Below are positions 12,804-25,600 of a DNA stretch of 64,000 nucleotides, one piece after another. Each line of letters starts with the position of its first letter. Position 1 is the first letter of the stretch. The notes beneath the pieces are model-generated. The model did no database searches. It saw nothing but the letters and a program-made list of their open reading frames with translations, and was not told the DNA's origin. The position numbers were made by a program, and so were the translations under genes. This DNA is from Lycocorax pyrrhopterus obiensis (taxonomy: Eukaryota; Chordata; Aves; Passeriformes; Paradisaeidae): the NCBI GenBank assembly GCA_014706295.1, contig JACSVZ010000004.1:9768465-9832464 (forward strand), written 5' to 3'.

Positions 12804-15800
12804 ATAAAAAATGCCTTGATTTTAATTAATGTGGGTTTTTTTATGTCACGCACCAAATTTTAAAAAATCCACCCTCGATCAGCATCATCTTTTTTCTTTT
12901 TTTTTTTTTTAATTAGGAGTTTTTGCTACACTAATTGTTGCATTTGTCCATTTCCATCAAATCAAGTCAAACTAATGACAGCCAGATGGTCACAGCTCTC
13001 AAGATGCCTCACTCAGGGCTAACCCATCGCTCTTGCACAGAATCAAGGAGCAGAGGGAGCCTGTCCTCTTCCTCCAGGCACTGAAAGGACAGGATTAAAA
13101 AACACACACTTGCTCAGCAGGAGGCAAAGCCCATGAATATCACTGCTACCAGCTCTCCTCCCTCCCTGAGCTGAGGTCAGACTACCCACCCCACTAATAC
13201 ACCACCATCGAAAAACGTGTGAAGGGATGGATGGGGAAGAGCGAGTGGGTATCTCTGGCAGAGAAACGAGGCACATATGACCTCCTCAAGTCACTTTGTA
13301 GGAGGTTAAGATTCACCCATGCCCCCTGCCACGCCCTGTGTAGATGCTGTGTGCACCCTCTTGCACACCCTCTGCCTCCCGCTTGCTTCATGGCCCACAT
13401 GCACAGAATTACCCAGGGCGAGATTTCTGCACGAGTCTTTTGCTCTGCAGTGACAGACCGGAGCTGTTGTTTCCAGCAGCTCCTGATAATACAGGGCTAT
13501 TCATAATTACAGCATTTCATTTCAGGAGAGGTGGGTCAAACTTGTTGTGATCACTTGAACGATACTTGAAAATTATTACAGGCTGCACCCACTGTAAGTT
13601 GGGGTAATTAAGGCTGGTGCTATTAACACTCTGCCCTTCCCTATCGCTGGTTTAATTTCCTCAAACATTTCTACATCCTACTCCTCACTCTGCCTTGGGG
13701 CTTTGCAGTAAAATTCAATAATCATTTTCCTTTCTAGTTTTTCTATTAAGCACCAGCTTATTTCATCATCAGAGCTCAGAAGCAAGTTAAGCCTCCATGG
13801 GCTGGACCAGCCAGAAACCGGGGGAACTCGTGCAGCTCTTTCATCACATCCTGCAAGCAGCTGCTTGCAGAGACCTTCCCAGTTATTAAGAGTATTTCCA
13901 AGGACTTTGAGGCAGGCTTGAACACCCACAGATTTTGGGAGGTGACACTCATCAAGGACTGGAGCAGACATCTTAATTCTCTGTGTTCCCAAGGTCCGGG
14001 GGAAAGCCACAGGTCTGCTGCAGCCCACCCATATCTGGAAAACCTCAGGTTCCCATATTTTCCTTTTTGATGGACAACCCTGCTAGAAAGGAAAAAAACA
14101 TGACCACAGATTGTGGTTCCTTGATCATGGCAACAGCAACCAAAAAAAAGTGTCTCATCTTTTTATTTATATTTTTAACTGACGGAAGCAGAGGCTTTTT
14201 CTCCTGGCATTCAGACAGTGGTGTCTCTCTGTGGTCTGGATGGTTGATACAAAGTTTCAGGTCAAGGGAATCTTTCCTGCATACTTTTTAGTGTCTGGGG
14301 ACATAAAGGCTCCCTCTGAGACAAGCTTTGAGCTCTGTCTCCAAAAGACAATGCTGAAAAGCAGCTTTTTTGGGTTTTGGATCCCTTGACTTGCACCAAA
14401 CGCCTTAGTCTGGCATGTTTGAGAAGTGCAGATGCTCCTGAAGTTACTACAGGGACTTCAGCTCTCTCTCAAGCTCTCTAGCTTTGGCTAAAGACAGCAG
14501 GAATCAATCTGCATGCTGTCTAAAAGCAAGTATTGCTAGCAAGGCTGTGACGGGATTTTCTCTGTGGTCAGGCTGAGCTGACCATCTCCATTAGCAGCCA
14601 GTTTTGGGACAGCTCCCGACAGGCTTTTTTCCATGTCTGAAACTGTTCTACAAGTCACAGGGGCCAACACTTTCACATCCAGACACCAAAAGAAGTGGCA
14701 CTGCACTCACCAAATAGATAGGCAGCACCTCTGGCTGCCACAGGGATCACGGACCCTCCTGAGGTAGATGAGAAAAGGTTAAAAAGCACCTGGACTGTGT
14801 CACCTGGGGCCTAAGGATGATGAATTCCAGCTGTAAGAGCTGCAGGAGAAGCACAAGCTCTTGTAATGGAGTCTAGGAGCTTGCTACAGAAACTGGCTGG
14901 TGGAAAAGGGCTGGTGAGAACTGACTGTGCTGCTGAAAGTGATTTTTTGGGGGGATGGGGAAAGAGCTGAGTGTGTGTGGTGAGAGAGGCTGGACAGTGC
15001 TTGATAGGCGATGTCGGCTCTCACATAGGAGTGAGTCAACATCCCTCTGCTAATATAACACTTCCCTCCCTCGTGATGGACACTGGTACCCACTTGTTCA
15101 TGTATTTTTATTTTGGAAAGGTTAATGACCATTTGGTTAAGCCTGAAAGGGTTTCTGCCCCAACTCTTGGCAGGAGGGCAGGACTGGGAATGATGAGGAA
15201 AATCGTCTGTGTCAATACACTGGACTGGAAATCAGCATCTTCTGGCTGCACTTTCACAGCCTGTGTGACCTGACCTCATGGGTCAAGGGGCAGACAAAAT
15301 TTAACACCATCTGCTATTAGTTAGTTAATACTTAACCAAAAAATTGGGGTCAGCAGCCTCAATGAGCTACAGCTGGAGCTGGAGATAACAGGTTTGGCTT
15401 TGAGAGGCATCCGATGCCTGAAACAGCCCAGGGGATGTTATAACCCCACTGGGGATATCTGGGATGGCGCTGAGCTGCTCCCCCTGGCTCTGCTTCATGG
15501 AAATGTCCTGTGGCCTTGGGATGTCGATGCATCTCCCTCCAGCTGGTCCCAGCTTGGGTGCCCAGTTTCCAGCCTATATAGCTGCAAAACACCTGGGTGC
15601 TTAGCCATGTGCTGCAAGGATCTCATCCTGCCTGCCAAAAGCTTCCAGCAGCTGCACAGGCTAATTTTACAAGTCAGGTGTTTGCCTTTGACAGGCAACT
15701 CTTCATGTCTTTATGACTAGACATTATTATATTGTTCTTTCATTTGATAACTGCTCCAGTAATGGCTTCCATTTGCAGTAAATCTCGTGTGCTGTCTTTT

Positions 15801-17162
15801 TCCCCACTATTAAACATAAGATGATAACCTTTGTGGGAGGCTGTGCACAGAAATTCAGTGAAGCTTTAAGAGGTTGGGGAGGAGGGAAGATGTGGAAGGG
15901 AAATGTGGACAGCGCTAGCAAAGTGTCTGGTAGGAAGATGCTTTTGGAGGAACTAATTATACCCTGGAGCACTTGGAAGAACCTACCCAGCATGCAAGTT
16001 CAACCGGGAAATGAATATTTAAATGGCTCTTCAAGTTAGTAAGCCTTTGGAAAGCACTGCTCAATACCTGGAAAATAGACCCATGACACAAGAACGGATG
16101 AGTCTGAATGTGACTCAATACAAATACTTGGCTTTTTCACCACCACCACAGAGCAGAACCTATCCCAGTTAAATGGCTCTGGAAACACCAGCTAAAATCC
16201 TTTGACCAGCTCTCCCCAACACGCAGTTTGTTCAGTTTTACCTTCCCCGGCAGTGCAGCCCTTGGTTTGCCATAGGCAATGCTGGATCTTGTCCAGAAAC
16301 CTGGGCTAGGACGAGGCAAGACCCCAAAGCCATGAAGGAGTGCCCCAAAGACCTTCTCTGCAGCTGCTCTTGGGCTATGGCTCCTCTTCCTCGTGAGCTG
16401 TTTCATACACATTTTATATATATGTAGTCACCCTGGAGGGTGAGAGCACAAGGAGAGATCAAACACTCAGCAGCACCATGAGCTTGGCACTTTATCTCCT
16501 CTGTTGGAAGATGGTCTTGGTGGCCCAGTGCTGCAGCTCTGGCCAGGTCTGGCTTATTTGGTGGCTCGTTTGCTCTGGAGTGGAGCTCAAACTTGTCAGC
16601 AAACTGCAGTGCTTGGAGCTAAAGACATCCCCGAGAAACGCAGCGAGGTGTGTTTAACCCAGGCAGGTCTGTGTGCTCTGAAGCAGGGAATGACTACTGG
16701 GTGTGCAAGTGCAGGAGGCAGAGGGGAGACTGCAGCTCCAAACATCAGCGCTTTGGTGCCAGCGCTGTGAGGGCGCGTTTGAGCCGGACCGCGCAGACGA
16801 GGAGCAACGTCACCTGGCATCCCGTGTCCGTAAGTCCCTGCCAGGTGAGAGGGCTGAGGATGGGCTGGGACTGGTGCTCCAGTGCTGTGTACAGCGTCCT
16901 GCACCTTCAGCCCCGTGTGCCAAGTCTGCTCCAGGGCGGCGGTGGCTGCTTGAGTTTAATTCCATGTGGGTACTGGTATTAAACCAGGGCCTGGAGCTCT
17001 CCGGGGAAAGCTAGGTAGTCATGGTCCAAACCCCTCTGCAAGGCCATAAAAACTGGGCTGGAAATGCAGGAGGAACCCCAAAAAAGCAACTCAAATGTTA
17101 TTGAGTGGAGGCCCCAGTTTGGGCAGCCCCTGACTGCCTCTCAATCAGAAGTGTATGCGCAG
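12804..17162. other. Intergenic DNA, no gene recognised
   Basis: Moderately GC-rich unique sequence. Several open frames of 100-116 codons occur on both strands, but none resembles a known family or is framed by convincing splice sites. A T-run lies around 12,890-12,911. Nothing else is supported. Confidence 0.5.
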
Positions 17163-17230
17163 AAAAATCACAGAGCCATAAAAAGGCTTGGGTTGGAAGA
17201 GACCTTAAAGATTATCTTGTTCTAAAACTT
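17163..17230 (-). mobile_element. CR1 LINE fragment, extreme 3' end
   Basis: The + strand shows a degenerate tail (ATCACAGAGCCATAAAAA) and then the CTTGGGTTGGAAGAGACCTT block and AAAGATTATCTTGTTCTAA. This is the reverse complement of a CR1 terminus, about 68 bp long and diverged. It is the last CR1 I can see before 49.1 kb. Confidence 0.82.
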
Positions 17231-18649
17231 CACCTTTTAATTCCTGTGTGTGCTGGGATTAAAGCCAGAATACGTTTTCCTACTATGGGATTTTGAATTC
17301 AGGCTGCAGAATAACCTCCTCTAACCTGCAGGAAAAGGCTTCTCCCCAAAACTTGCCCACCTTGCAAAAGGGCCTTTTACCTTCAGTCTGCAAAAAGGAT
17401 GGAAAATTGCAGTGTTTTCCTGCAGCATGTTTAAGTTCACTTCAGACAACGATTATTTTGTTGGCTTCCCAAGCCCCAATTAAATGATCATTTACACACT
17501 GTAATTTAAAGCGTGTGCTTTGCTGGTAAAACCCGTAACAGCTATGAAGTCTGTGTGTGTGTGTGTGTACAGTCATTACTGTTGCTGTTTGGTTTCTTCT
17601 CTATTTTAATAGCTAAAATATTAAAATGGGAAAAGCAAAGTGCTGATTATCCACAGATATGCCTAATTTCACATTGTGAAGGTATCTGCTAGAATAATGT
17701 GTATATAATATAGGTAATGAGTGTTCACGGGAGACTAAAGCTGGAACACAGCAGCAATTCCAGAAATAATTGTTTCTTCAGAGGGAAAATAATAAAAAAA
17801 AAAAAAAAACCAAACTTGCCCTAGAGCTTCAAGCAAAGCCTTTTGCTATGCTTTTAAAAATAAATGCTAGCAATGCATTTTAATTTCCCACATGGCTACA
17901 TACGCTGGCATTATGAGAAATCCCTTATTTATGAAGCTCCTGGATAATCCTGGGTGCTGGTCCTCAAAATGCTCCATCCCTCTTGGTTATTTCTACAGCA
18001 GCTAAGAAAGAAAAAGTTTTGGTGTTTGGGGTTGGGTTTTTTGGTTGGTTTTCGTGTTTTGGGGTTTTTGGGTTTTTTTTCACCTGGGCACCCTATGAGC
18101 AGCAGGAGAGGAACAGCTCCTGCAAGGAAGGCTGTATGGCACTGATCTCTTCTTGTGCGATTGAGTTTATTCGGGAAAAACTAAATGTGAGGGGGAAGGG
18201 TGTTTCTTCCCTCTGGCTGCCTGTTGCTGGCCCGGAGATGAAGCGTGGCTGCTGCAGCCTGAGGAATTTCTCTTGTAAGCTGTTGGGTTTGGGGGTTGGT
18301 TGGTTGATTGCGTTTGTTTGGGTTTTGTTTTGTTTGTTCGTTTGGGGGGGGGTTTGGTGGTTTTGTTTCGTTTTTTTTTTTGCTTGGAGGTTGAGAATAA
18401 GAGTGGATGAACAAGCACAAAGATTTCAACTACCAAATAGTTTTCCTTTTAACTTTTAATCTACCAAAATTGCTGTCTAAAGGGAAGGGTGAGCTCTCTT
18501 TTTCAGATATTGGTACATGCACAGAAAAAATCACTTTTTTTTCTTAGAGGGCAAATCCTCAAACAGGTTGGTTGCGATAAGCCATGAAATGCTTGAACTC
18601 TAATGGGATTCCTAATTTTAAAAAAAGGCCATTTCTAATTTATTTTGTT
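17231..18649. other. BTBD3 upstream flank with TG repeat and G/T-rich tracts
   Basis: A (TG)n run lies at 17,552-17,568 and an A-run at about 17,793-17,810. Two strongly strand-asymmetric tracts, made almost only of G and T on the + strand, occupy about 18,018-18,080 and 18,279-18,382. The second includes a run of ten Gs at about 18,343-18,352. No gene is recognised. Confidence 0.6.
17552..17568. repeat. (TG)n microsatellite
   Basis: Eight and a half uninterrupted TG units, in AT-rich sequence. Confidence 0.9.
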
Positions 18650-18890
18650 TTAAAAAAAGATATTGTTAGGTTGTGTCCCACCTTATTTCATCTCGTGTGC
18701 GCAGTGGGGATATGCTTCAACTTCAGGCACTAACAGAATTTTTAGTTTTTTTTAAAAAGCGGATTTTGACTTTTTTTTAAAAAGTGGAGTTAGGTTGTCT
18801 CCCATCTTATTTCGGAGATGAAATCATAAGTCTGGGCTGTACGAATATTCTACAACTCCGGGCACTAACGTGTTTTCTAATTGGGGGGGA
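18650..18890 (+). repeat. Diverged tandem direct duplication, unit about 124 bp
   Basis: Copy A begins at 18,666 with TTAGGTTGTGTCCCACCTTA and copy B at 18,790 with TTAGGTTGTCTCCCATCTTA. Both continue into TTATTTC, and both later contain an AACT-C-GGCACTAAC block (18,719-18,734 in A, about 18,853-18,868 in B) followed by a T-rich end. Each copy is preceded by a T-run/A-run junction (TTTTAAAAA type). The middles have diverged with indels, so the duplication is old. It lies directly before the distal CpG island. Confidence 0.75.
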
Positions 18891-19072
18891 AAAAAAAAAA
18901 ATCAATCGGCAGGTGAAATCCCAACTCTCGGCTGCCGCCGGGATCCCATGGGGCGGGGGTGTGTGGGGGGTGACCCCAGAGCGGGGCCGCATTTTTGGGG
19001 TGTAAAACCCTTGCTCAGGGGCCGCTCGCGGCGGGCGGGCACGGGGAGGGGCGGGCCGGGCCGGGGGCGGGG

Positions 19073-19144
19073 CCGCGCGCGCGCGCGCGCCTCTGCGGGG
19101 CGGGGCCGCGCGCGCGCGCCGGCGCGAGGAGGGGCCGCGCGCGC
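19073..19144. repeat. Alternating CG runs
   Basis: Three alternating G-C blocks lie at about 19,073-19,090, 19,107-19,119 and 19,135-19,144. This is the dinucleotide pattern most able to adopt Z-DNA, and it sits immediately before the candidate donor. Confidence 0.8.
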
Positions 19145-19164
19145 CGCCCCGGGAGCGCCCTCAG

Positions 19165-19170
19165 GTCAGT
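19165..19170 (+). other. BTBD3: Candidate 5' splice donor of BTBD3 noncoding exon 1
   Basis: CTCAG|GTCAGT is the best donor-like sequence I see in the island. TCG|GTGAGG near 19,418 is a weaker alternative. The exon would have no ATG-led coding role if spliced to the acceptor inside coding exon 1. No transcript data are available here. Confidence 0.4.
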
Positions 19171-19191
19171 GCGGGGCGGGGGGCGCGGGGG

Positions 19192-19233
19192 CAGAGCCGT
19201 GAGGGCACAGCCGTGAGGGCAGAGCCGAGAGGG
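19192..19233 (+). repeat. 14-bp minisatellite in the CpG island
   Basis: Three tandem copies of a 14-bp unit, CAGAGCCGTGAGGG with one or two changes per copy, followed by a decayed fourth. It lies just downstream of the candidate donor. Confidence 0.75.
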
Positions 19234-19341
19234 CACGGCCGCGCCCCTCCGGGATGTGGCGGCGGATCCCGCTCCCCTCCCGGGCTGCGGCGGTGCCGGC
19301 GGGGAATGGGCTCCCCGCGCCCCGCGGAGGCGCCGCCGTGA

Positions 19342-19362
19342 GGGGCGGGGCGGGGCGGGGCG
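19342..19362 (+). repeat. (GGGGC)n run, Sp1-type boxes
   Basis: Four consecutive GGGGC units, each a GC box, which together can also form a G-quadruplex. A separate (GGAGC)n run of about five units lies at 19,427-19,450. Confidence 0.8.
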
Positions 19363-19670
19363 GCCGCACCTGAGCGCCCGCAGCGCCGCGGAACTCGCGG
19401 ACCGCGGGCGGGGGCGGTCGGTGAGGGGAGCGGAGCGGAGCGGAGCGGAGCCGCCGGGTCTCCCGCACAAAGAGCCCCCGGGCACGGCCTTTGCCTGGTC
19501 GGAGTCGCGGTGCGGGTCCGCGGGGGGTGTTGGTGCCCCCTCGGTCGCCTTTTGTGCAGCAGCGGGGTAGGTTCGCGGCGGTGCCGGTGGTGACCCGATG
19601 GAGCGGGCTCGGGAGGAGCCCCGGGACCCCGCTGTGGCCAGGCTGGAGCCTTCACCGGGACGCGTTCCGT

Positions 19671-22600
19671 TGTGTCAGCCTAAAAGTTGGGCTTTGGGGC
19701 TTTTCTCCTGCTTAAAGTAAAGCTTATTTTATAAAAGAAGTGCTTTAAGCATTAATTCGGTAAACTTTCCAGAGACACAATTAATAGTTGTACCCGGTTT
19801 GGCATAAATACCACCTCCCTTCCCCACGCTGTTGGCCGAACTTCCTGATGTTCCTGTGTCTGAAGGTTCAGTAGCTTCACGTAAGGGCCCACACCTTTAC
19901 AGTTCACCATTTTCCTGTTTGTTTTGAGAAAGCCACCTGTGAACTTCGAGCTTTATAAATTCAGTTCATTGTGGTGTTTCCTGAGTGCTGAAGCATTTTG
20001 AAACACGAGGGAGTAGCGGGTTGTTGTGAGTTAGAGGAAAAGTTTGAATTGAAGTTAAGATACCTAAGCGTTCCTGAACTTTGGTTACTAACATGTCTAA
20101 TTCCACAGACTGTCTCATCTGAGAAGTGCTAATGCAGGTTTTTTGCTGTGTTTTTAGTCCTCGCCGTACTTTGTTTTCGGCGTGTGATCTGTGTGTTAAA
20201 TTTTAATCTGTGTCCTGGGTTTTTTGATTGGTTTTTTGTAGCGAGGTAGCGCTGGGTTATAGGTGTACAATACTCTATTTGGCGTTTCTTAACTTTTGCG
20301 CCGGAGTTAGGCTCAAAATAGCTTTTATTTTAGTGGGAGAGAGAGCTGTTCTTGCCGTTTCCTAAAGAGTGTGTGTGCAGGATGTCACAGTGCACAGTAT
20401 CTGGGGTTTACTGGGTAATTTAGCTTTGCAAATCAAATCTCTTAGGGCCTTCATTTGAAGTAAGTTCTGCAGGATTGCCAAAGTTGAATGTGGACTGCAG
20501 TACTTTCTTTTTTTTTTTGCCCATCTTAAATCCCCCACAGTAAGTACCCTGGAGCTAACTGCACAATAACTTCCCTTGTGTTTCCCTGCCAGTGATCCTC
20601 AGCTCTGCCCTAGAGGGAACACCTTCCAGAAGCAACATGGGATTCATTTAGCTTGCCCTTTAAGGCTGGGGGAAAAGAATGCAAGTTGCAACAGTAATTT
20701 TTGTGTTTTGGCCACTTGCTTGTTAGAGCTTGTGAGCAAATTTTTTTTTCTAAATTTACCAAACAGTTACGATGAAAGCAGCAGTGCTAGGGTAGGCTCA
20801 ATTAAAACAGAGGTCTGATGATGATAGGCCATGTGTTATGCTGTCAGAAGAAATTTAGATCACCTGTTGTAGAAACGTGTGCAAATGAGTTTTGCAGCAG
20901 AATATTGTTTATGCCCAGCATTAGCTTTCTCTGATAATTCAAGATGATTCTGCCCCGATACTGTCTTTGGTAACTCCTCAGACTTCGCTGGCTGTTGCTC
21001 TGTTTTACAAATTTTCAGGTACCTGAGCTGGCGTGGAAGCTCTGTTTTGTGAGGCACTCCGTAAATAAGTGATAAAGCAGCAGCTTCTATCTTAAAGGGC
21101 TGATAGGTGAGGCAAAAGAGGGAAGTAAGAGATGGGAATCTCGGAAGGAAAAGATTAAAAGGTTTTTGTGGTGGAAGTTGTCATCGGTTGTGTTTTCTGC
21201 CATTAAGCTGAATTCCAATCCCCTGCCTTGGTTACGAAAGCGCTTTTTATGTGTGTCAGAAAACTGAGGGGGGAAAGCTTAAGTAAGACATCACTTCATT
21301 CAAATTTGCAAACTTCCCATTTTTGGGGCCTGGCTCATCTGTTTTCTGATCCTGCTGCCCTCTCTGAGTTTGGTAACTCCGCAAGCTGCTGTGAAAACCA
21401 GGCGAGTCTAATGTCTGGAAAGTGTTTGCATTTTAAAGCACTGGGGAGCTGGTTGGCAGCCTGCGAGTGTCTGCTGTCCGCCCTGGCTGTGTGGGGTGAA
21501 GAACGGCAACAAACAGATTCGGAAGGTAGACATCAGCTTGTCCAGCCCTGTCACCTGTACCCTAAGATTACCTGGTATCCTGAATAAATATTTCACTAGA
21601 GGATCATGTACCACTTTAATACCAGGCTGAATGACTTGTTGATAACATCCTTCTGTGACAGGATATTTATGTACCAGGTTACACTCCATAACCTCCCTAG
21701 CTACATTTTCTCCTCTTCACATCCAAAGCAATTTAAAGGAGTCATTTTCTTTATAAAACTACATTCTCTGGAGTTAGAGCTATGCTGTCTCCCTGCTTGG
21801 TTGCAAGGGTTTTCTGAGAGTATGAAAAGAAAGCACCTCTTCAGGCAGGTGGCATGTTTGCTTGTCTGAGAGGTGTGAGGATTCCTTAGAGCTCTTTGCC
21901 TTTTGCCTTTACACTTCTGTGATACCAAAGTGATACTACCCATGTATACCAAGAAAAAGTAAAGGTTTTCCTACTATATAAAAGTTCATAATACATAAAA
22001 CTAATGGGTATTTATGTTTCTCTGGTACAGTGCCTTAATTACACTCTTGTTTGATTACTTGCTGCTTCCTTTGTTTCTTTTCTCTACTGCAGTTCTGATG
22101 TGTCACAGAGTTACTGTGAAGAACATTTAAGATATCCTAACACTGATAGACAAATACATCTTAAGGCGCAAAAATACATTCTGAAACCAGAATTTGAGGA
22201 GTATGTATGTGTTTGTCTTGAAAATTCATGATGGTGCAGTAGCTGCCATTCACTTGTGAAGAGGAGGAGAAACTGATGGAAATACTGGAGCATAACTGAC
22301 TGCTAAGGAAGGCAAGTGTGACTGAAGTATTTGCAGCAAAGGAAAATAAATCTGATTTTCTAAAGCAATGGATAAGATAAAAATTTGGGAACATCTTCAT
22401 GTCCATGTGGATTCAAATAGAGTCTGTGTGCTGGGAGAGTCTGGAAACAAAGTTAAGGGCAAGTAATAAGATCCACTGCTTCTAATGTGTGGCAAAGGGA
22501 GAATCATTCAGGACGGTGCAGTTTAATGGATGTCGTGTCTGGTTCCATTCCTTGAACTATTTGGAATGGGCTCAGGTCAGCACCAATCGCTCTCTCATAT

Positions 22601-25600
22601 CTAAAAATTGGGGTTAGTAAACAATTGTAAAAGCACTGCGAGAGTTACTCATTTGTTTTAATTCTCACTTTTGAGAAGTGAGAGCCACTGTGGCTGAGAA
22701 TGTCTTTTGTATCAAGTGCTTGGTTTGCTGATGTACTGACCTGTTCCTCTTTCACTGGCATGATTTTCCTCTTCTGTAATTTAAAATGCAGTGGGAACAA
22801 GAAGCTATAGCAGATTTTTCCTGTTTAACATAGTGAATGCTACCAGCTGTGATGCTCTGCTGTAAACACACAGGTTGCTGATCTGCTGTGGCGTTGTAAG
22901 CTGCATGTTCCCTAACCTTCCCTAGATATAAAACAGATTGGCATGATGTAGTTTTCCATGGCAACACCTAACGAAGCTTTCCAAAAGTCCCCTCTGTTTC
23001 CCTTACCCTTGTTGAAGGTGCTGTTACCGTGACAGTCCCAGGGGACTGAAGTGTGCAGGCCCCAGAGCAGGTGTGGTTGTACACTGTAGCAATATCCTCT
23101 CCCCCTCTACTATCCCACTGGGAACTTCAACACAGCATGGTGAATGTAGGTTACCTGCGCATGGAAAATGTAGTCCTTGAGTTATACCCCAACATAATCA
23201 ACTGTGATGCAGTTCCCCTGTGGATACTCATGGAGTAGTTACTCCTGGTGCCATTGCCATTCGTCTCTGAGGAAGGGTCTGTTTGCATTTGCGTTTTGCA
23301 GACTTACTGTGTATAGGGGAACAAAGACATTTGGGAACGGCTGATGTGAAGGAGCAGGACCAGGCAACTCACAGCCTGCCCCTCAGAGAGCCTGTATTAA
23401 TTTAACTATTCAGTTTGAAAATGATGGTTTCTGAGCCAAGTTAAAATTAGTATAAAGGTTTGTCTACAGAGGCGAGATCTGTCTGCAAGATTGGAAGTTC
23501 TGTCTGTAGTCATCTGGTCTGACCTCTCCCTTGAAGCAGGCAGCATGTGAGTGCTGATTGTAATGGTGGTTTTTCTGAAGCGCACAAAGATCACTAGCTT
23601 CTTTCTCACAGGGCACCGAAGGATCATTAAATGCTAATGACTTTTGATTACTGTTGACCTTGGTCAATTTAGAATTAGTGACCTAGAGACGAAAACCACT
23701 GTATCTCATTACCAATTTCCTGAGCTATCTGGTCTTTCCTTTGTAAGTCAGTTTTTGGTAAGAGGCAGAGTAGAATTAAAGTTGACCTTTGCCTTAGAAA
23801 AAGAGTTGAGTGCTTTCAGGTTTGCAATATCATGTTTATAAATAAATAAATGGCAGCCACTAAGAAAGAGCCTATATTTTGACCCCACAGACTGTCAAGA
23901 GCAAAGCTCTACGTGAAATGAAATGGACAAGCTCGAGTAGCCACGATGGGGAACAAATGCATAATTTGTCTCTTCTAAATTAGTAGCAAAACAGTTTATC
24001 TCCTGTAACCTTGAATTGAATTCTCATTTTGTGGTTGCAGGTTTTCTCTTCTCAGAGTTCATTTATAATTCTTGGTTTTACTTTGAACTATCAAGAAACA
24101 AATTAATGCTCACAGAATGCATTGTAAATTCTGCTCTGGGATATTTTCTACCTGCAGCTCCCAAGCAATTATATTGGGGAGTATGTCTTAGCAGGCTTGT
24201 AAAATCATATATTTTAGGTTGTAAGGAAGCATTTGACATTATTTCTTTCCATATGCCTGGAAGAGAATATCTGTGGGGTAACTCACTGTAACGGGATCAA
24301 GTATATTTTTCGCTGCGGGTTGTTTAAGCCTTAACCTTCCTTCTCACTGTTGTGATTTATATGGACTGTCATTCATGCAGCAGGCATGGTCTTGAAATCA
24401 GAATGAAAATACAAGAAAATTTTGAATGTTTTTTTCTCACTCTGATACATTAGCTGTATTTCTTTTGATCCATCAGGGAACAAAACCTTTAAAAGAAAAA
24501 AACCCATCATAGCAAAGTCTTTGGTGTTTGGGGCATAAATACGAAGTTATTCGACCTCTCACTGAGGTTAAATTGCAGGCTTTAAGCAGCTGAGCAAGAA
24601 AAGTAACAGGAAAAAATGAGAATAAGATGTTGCAGTTGACATAGGAACAGGTTCATGGAAAGTGACTTGAAATCCATACAAGGAAAGGTTATTTGCAAGT
24701 AAACATAGGACTAGATATTATTCTTAAATATGTTTTGTTTTGATTGCTTTGCCTCAAAATGGATATTACTTTAAAAAACAAAGCAAAATTATTTTGCAGG
24801 TACAAAAAGGACATGTTAAAAAGATTAAGGCTGCTTTGGTAGAGAGATTAAAAACAAATGCCATGTGTAGCCTGTATGCTAGCAAATACTAAAAGAGTAA
24901 AACATGGTTGTGAATACTCATTCTTTAGGTTTCTATTTTGTGTAAGTTTGTGTTTACCTTTTGGTTGGGCCACTCAGGGCTTTCTACTTTTGTTTTCTTC
25001 AAAGCATTAAGGGCATTTAGGAAAAAAAAAAGAAAAAGCTGTCTTAGTGGATAATATTACGCAAAGTGTTTAAATCTTCATGAACACTAAGCAGTCGGGA
25101 CTATTTGGTAACAAGTATGCTGCTAGTGTAGCATGATTTCTATAGAAAATACAATTTAGCTATTTTGGACTTTGGTTTGAACCTTCTGGTCTTGGTTCAA
25201 GATGCGGTTCTACTCTGATACTATTCTACTCTTTCACGGCTCATGGCTGTCCTGGGAAGTAAAAGCTATTTTTTTAGCACCTAATCTGGCTTCTTTGAGA
25301 GTCTTTACAGTTTTGCCCATCTTTCTTCCTGCTTCTAGTTGTCTTTTTATTTTATTATTTTTCCATAGAAGACCTTACTGAATAAGACTTCATTGCCAGA
25401 TTTTCCGTGCAACAGACAGAAGTAGATGCCATCTTGGCTTCTTCCATCTTTCTTCTTCTGCCAATAAGAAACTTTGGATGGTTTTCTCCACTGTAATGCA
25501 TTTTTTTTTACTCGAGGAAATGAAGGGTAGAGCTATCAGTCCCCTTTCCAAATTGGTTTTTACAAACAGAAGGGTTGGAATGGTGATTGGGAAGGACTCT

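Larger units (their letters stand above)
18930..19670 (+). promoter_or_regulatory. BTBD3: CpG island, probable distal BTBD3 promoter
   Basis: GC content and CpG density rise abruptly from AT-rich flanks. The island holds alternating CG runs, GGGGCGGGGC Sp1/KLF-type boxes (19,342-19,362) and no TATA box, as expected for a housekeeping or neuronal CpG promoter. It lies about 11 kb before the BTBD3 start codon on the same strand. The best donor for a noncoding first exon is CTCAG followed by GTCAGT at 19,165. Assignment to BTBD3 rests on position and on the internal acceptor in coding exon 1; a divergent noncoding transcript to the left is also possible. Confidence 0.68.

Noticed and set aside
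19015..19655. Pro/Arg/Ala-rich open frames of 100-164 codons in the distal CpG island
   Set aside because: High GC removes stop codons. The composition is that of translated CpG-island sequence and there is no domain.
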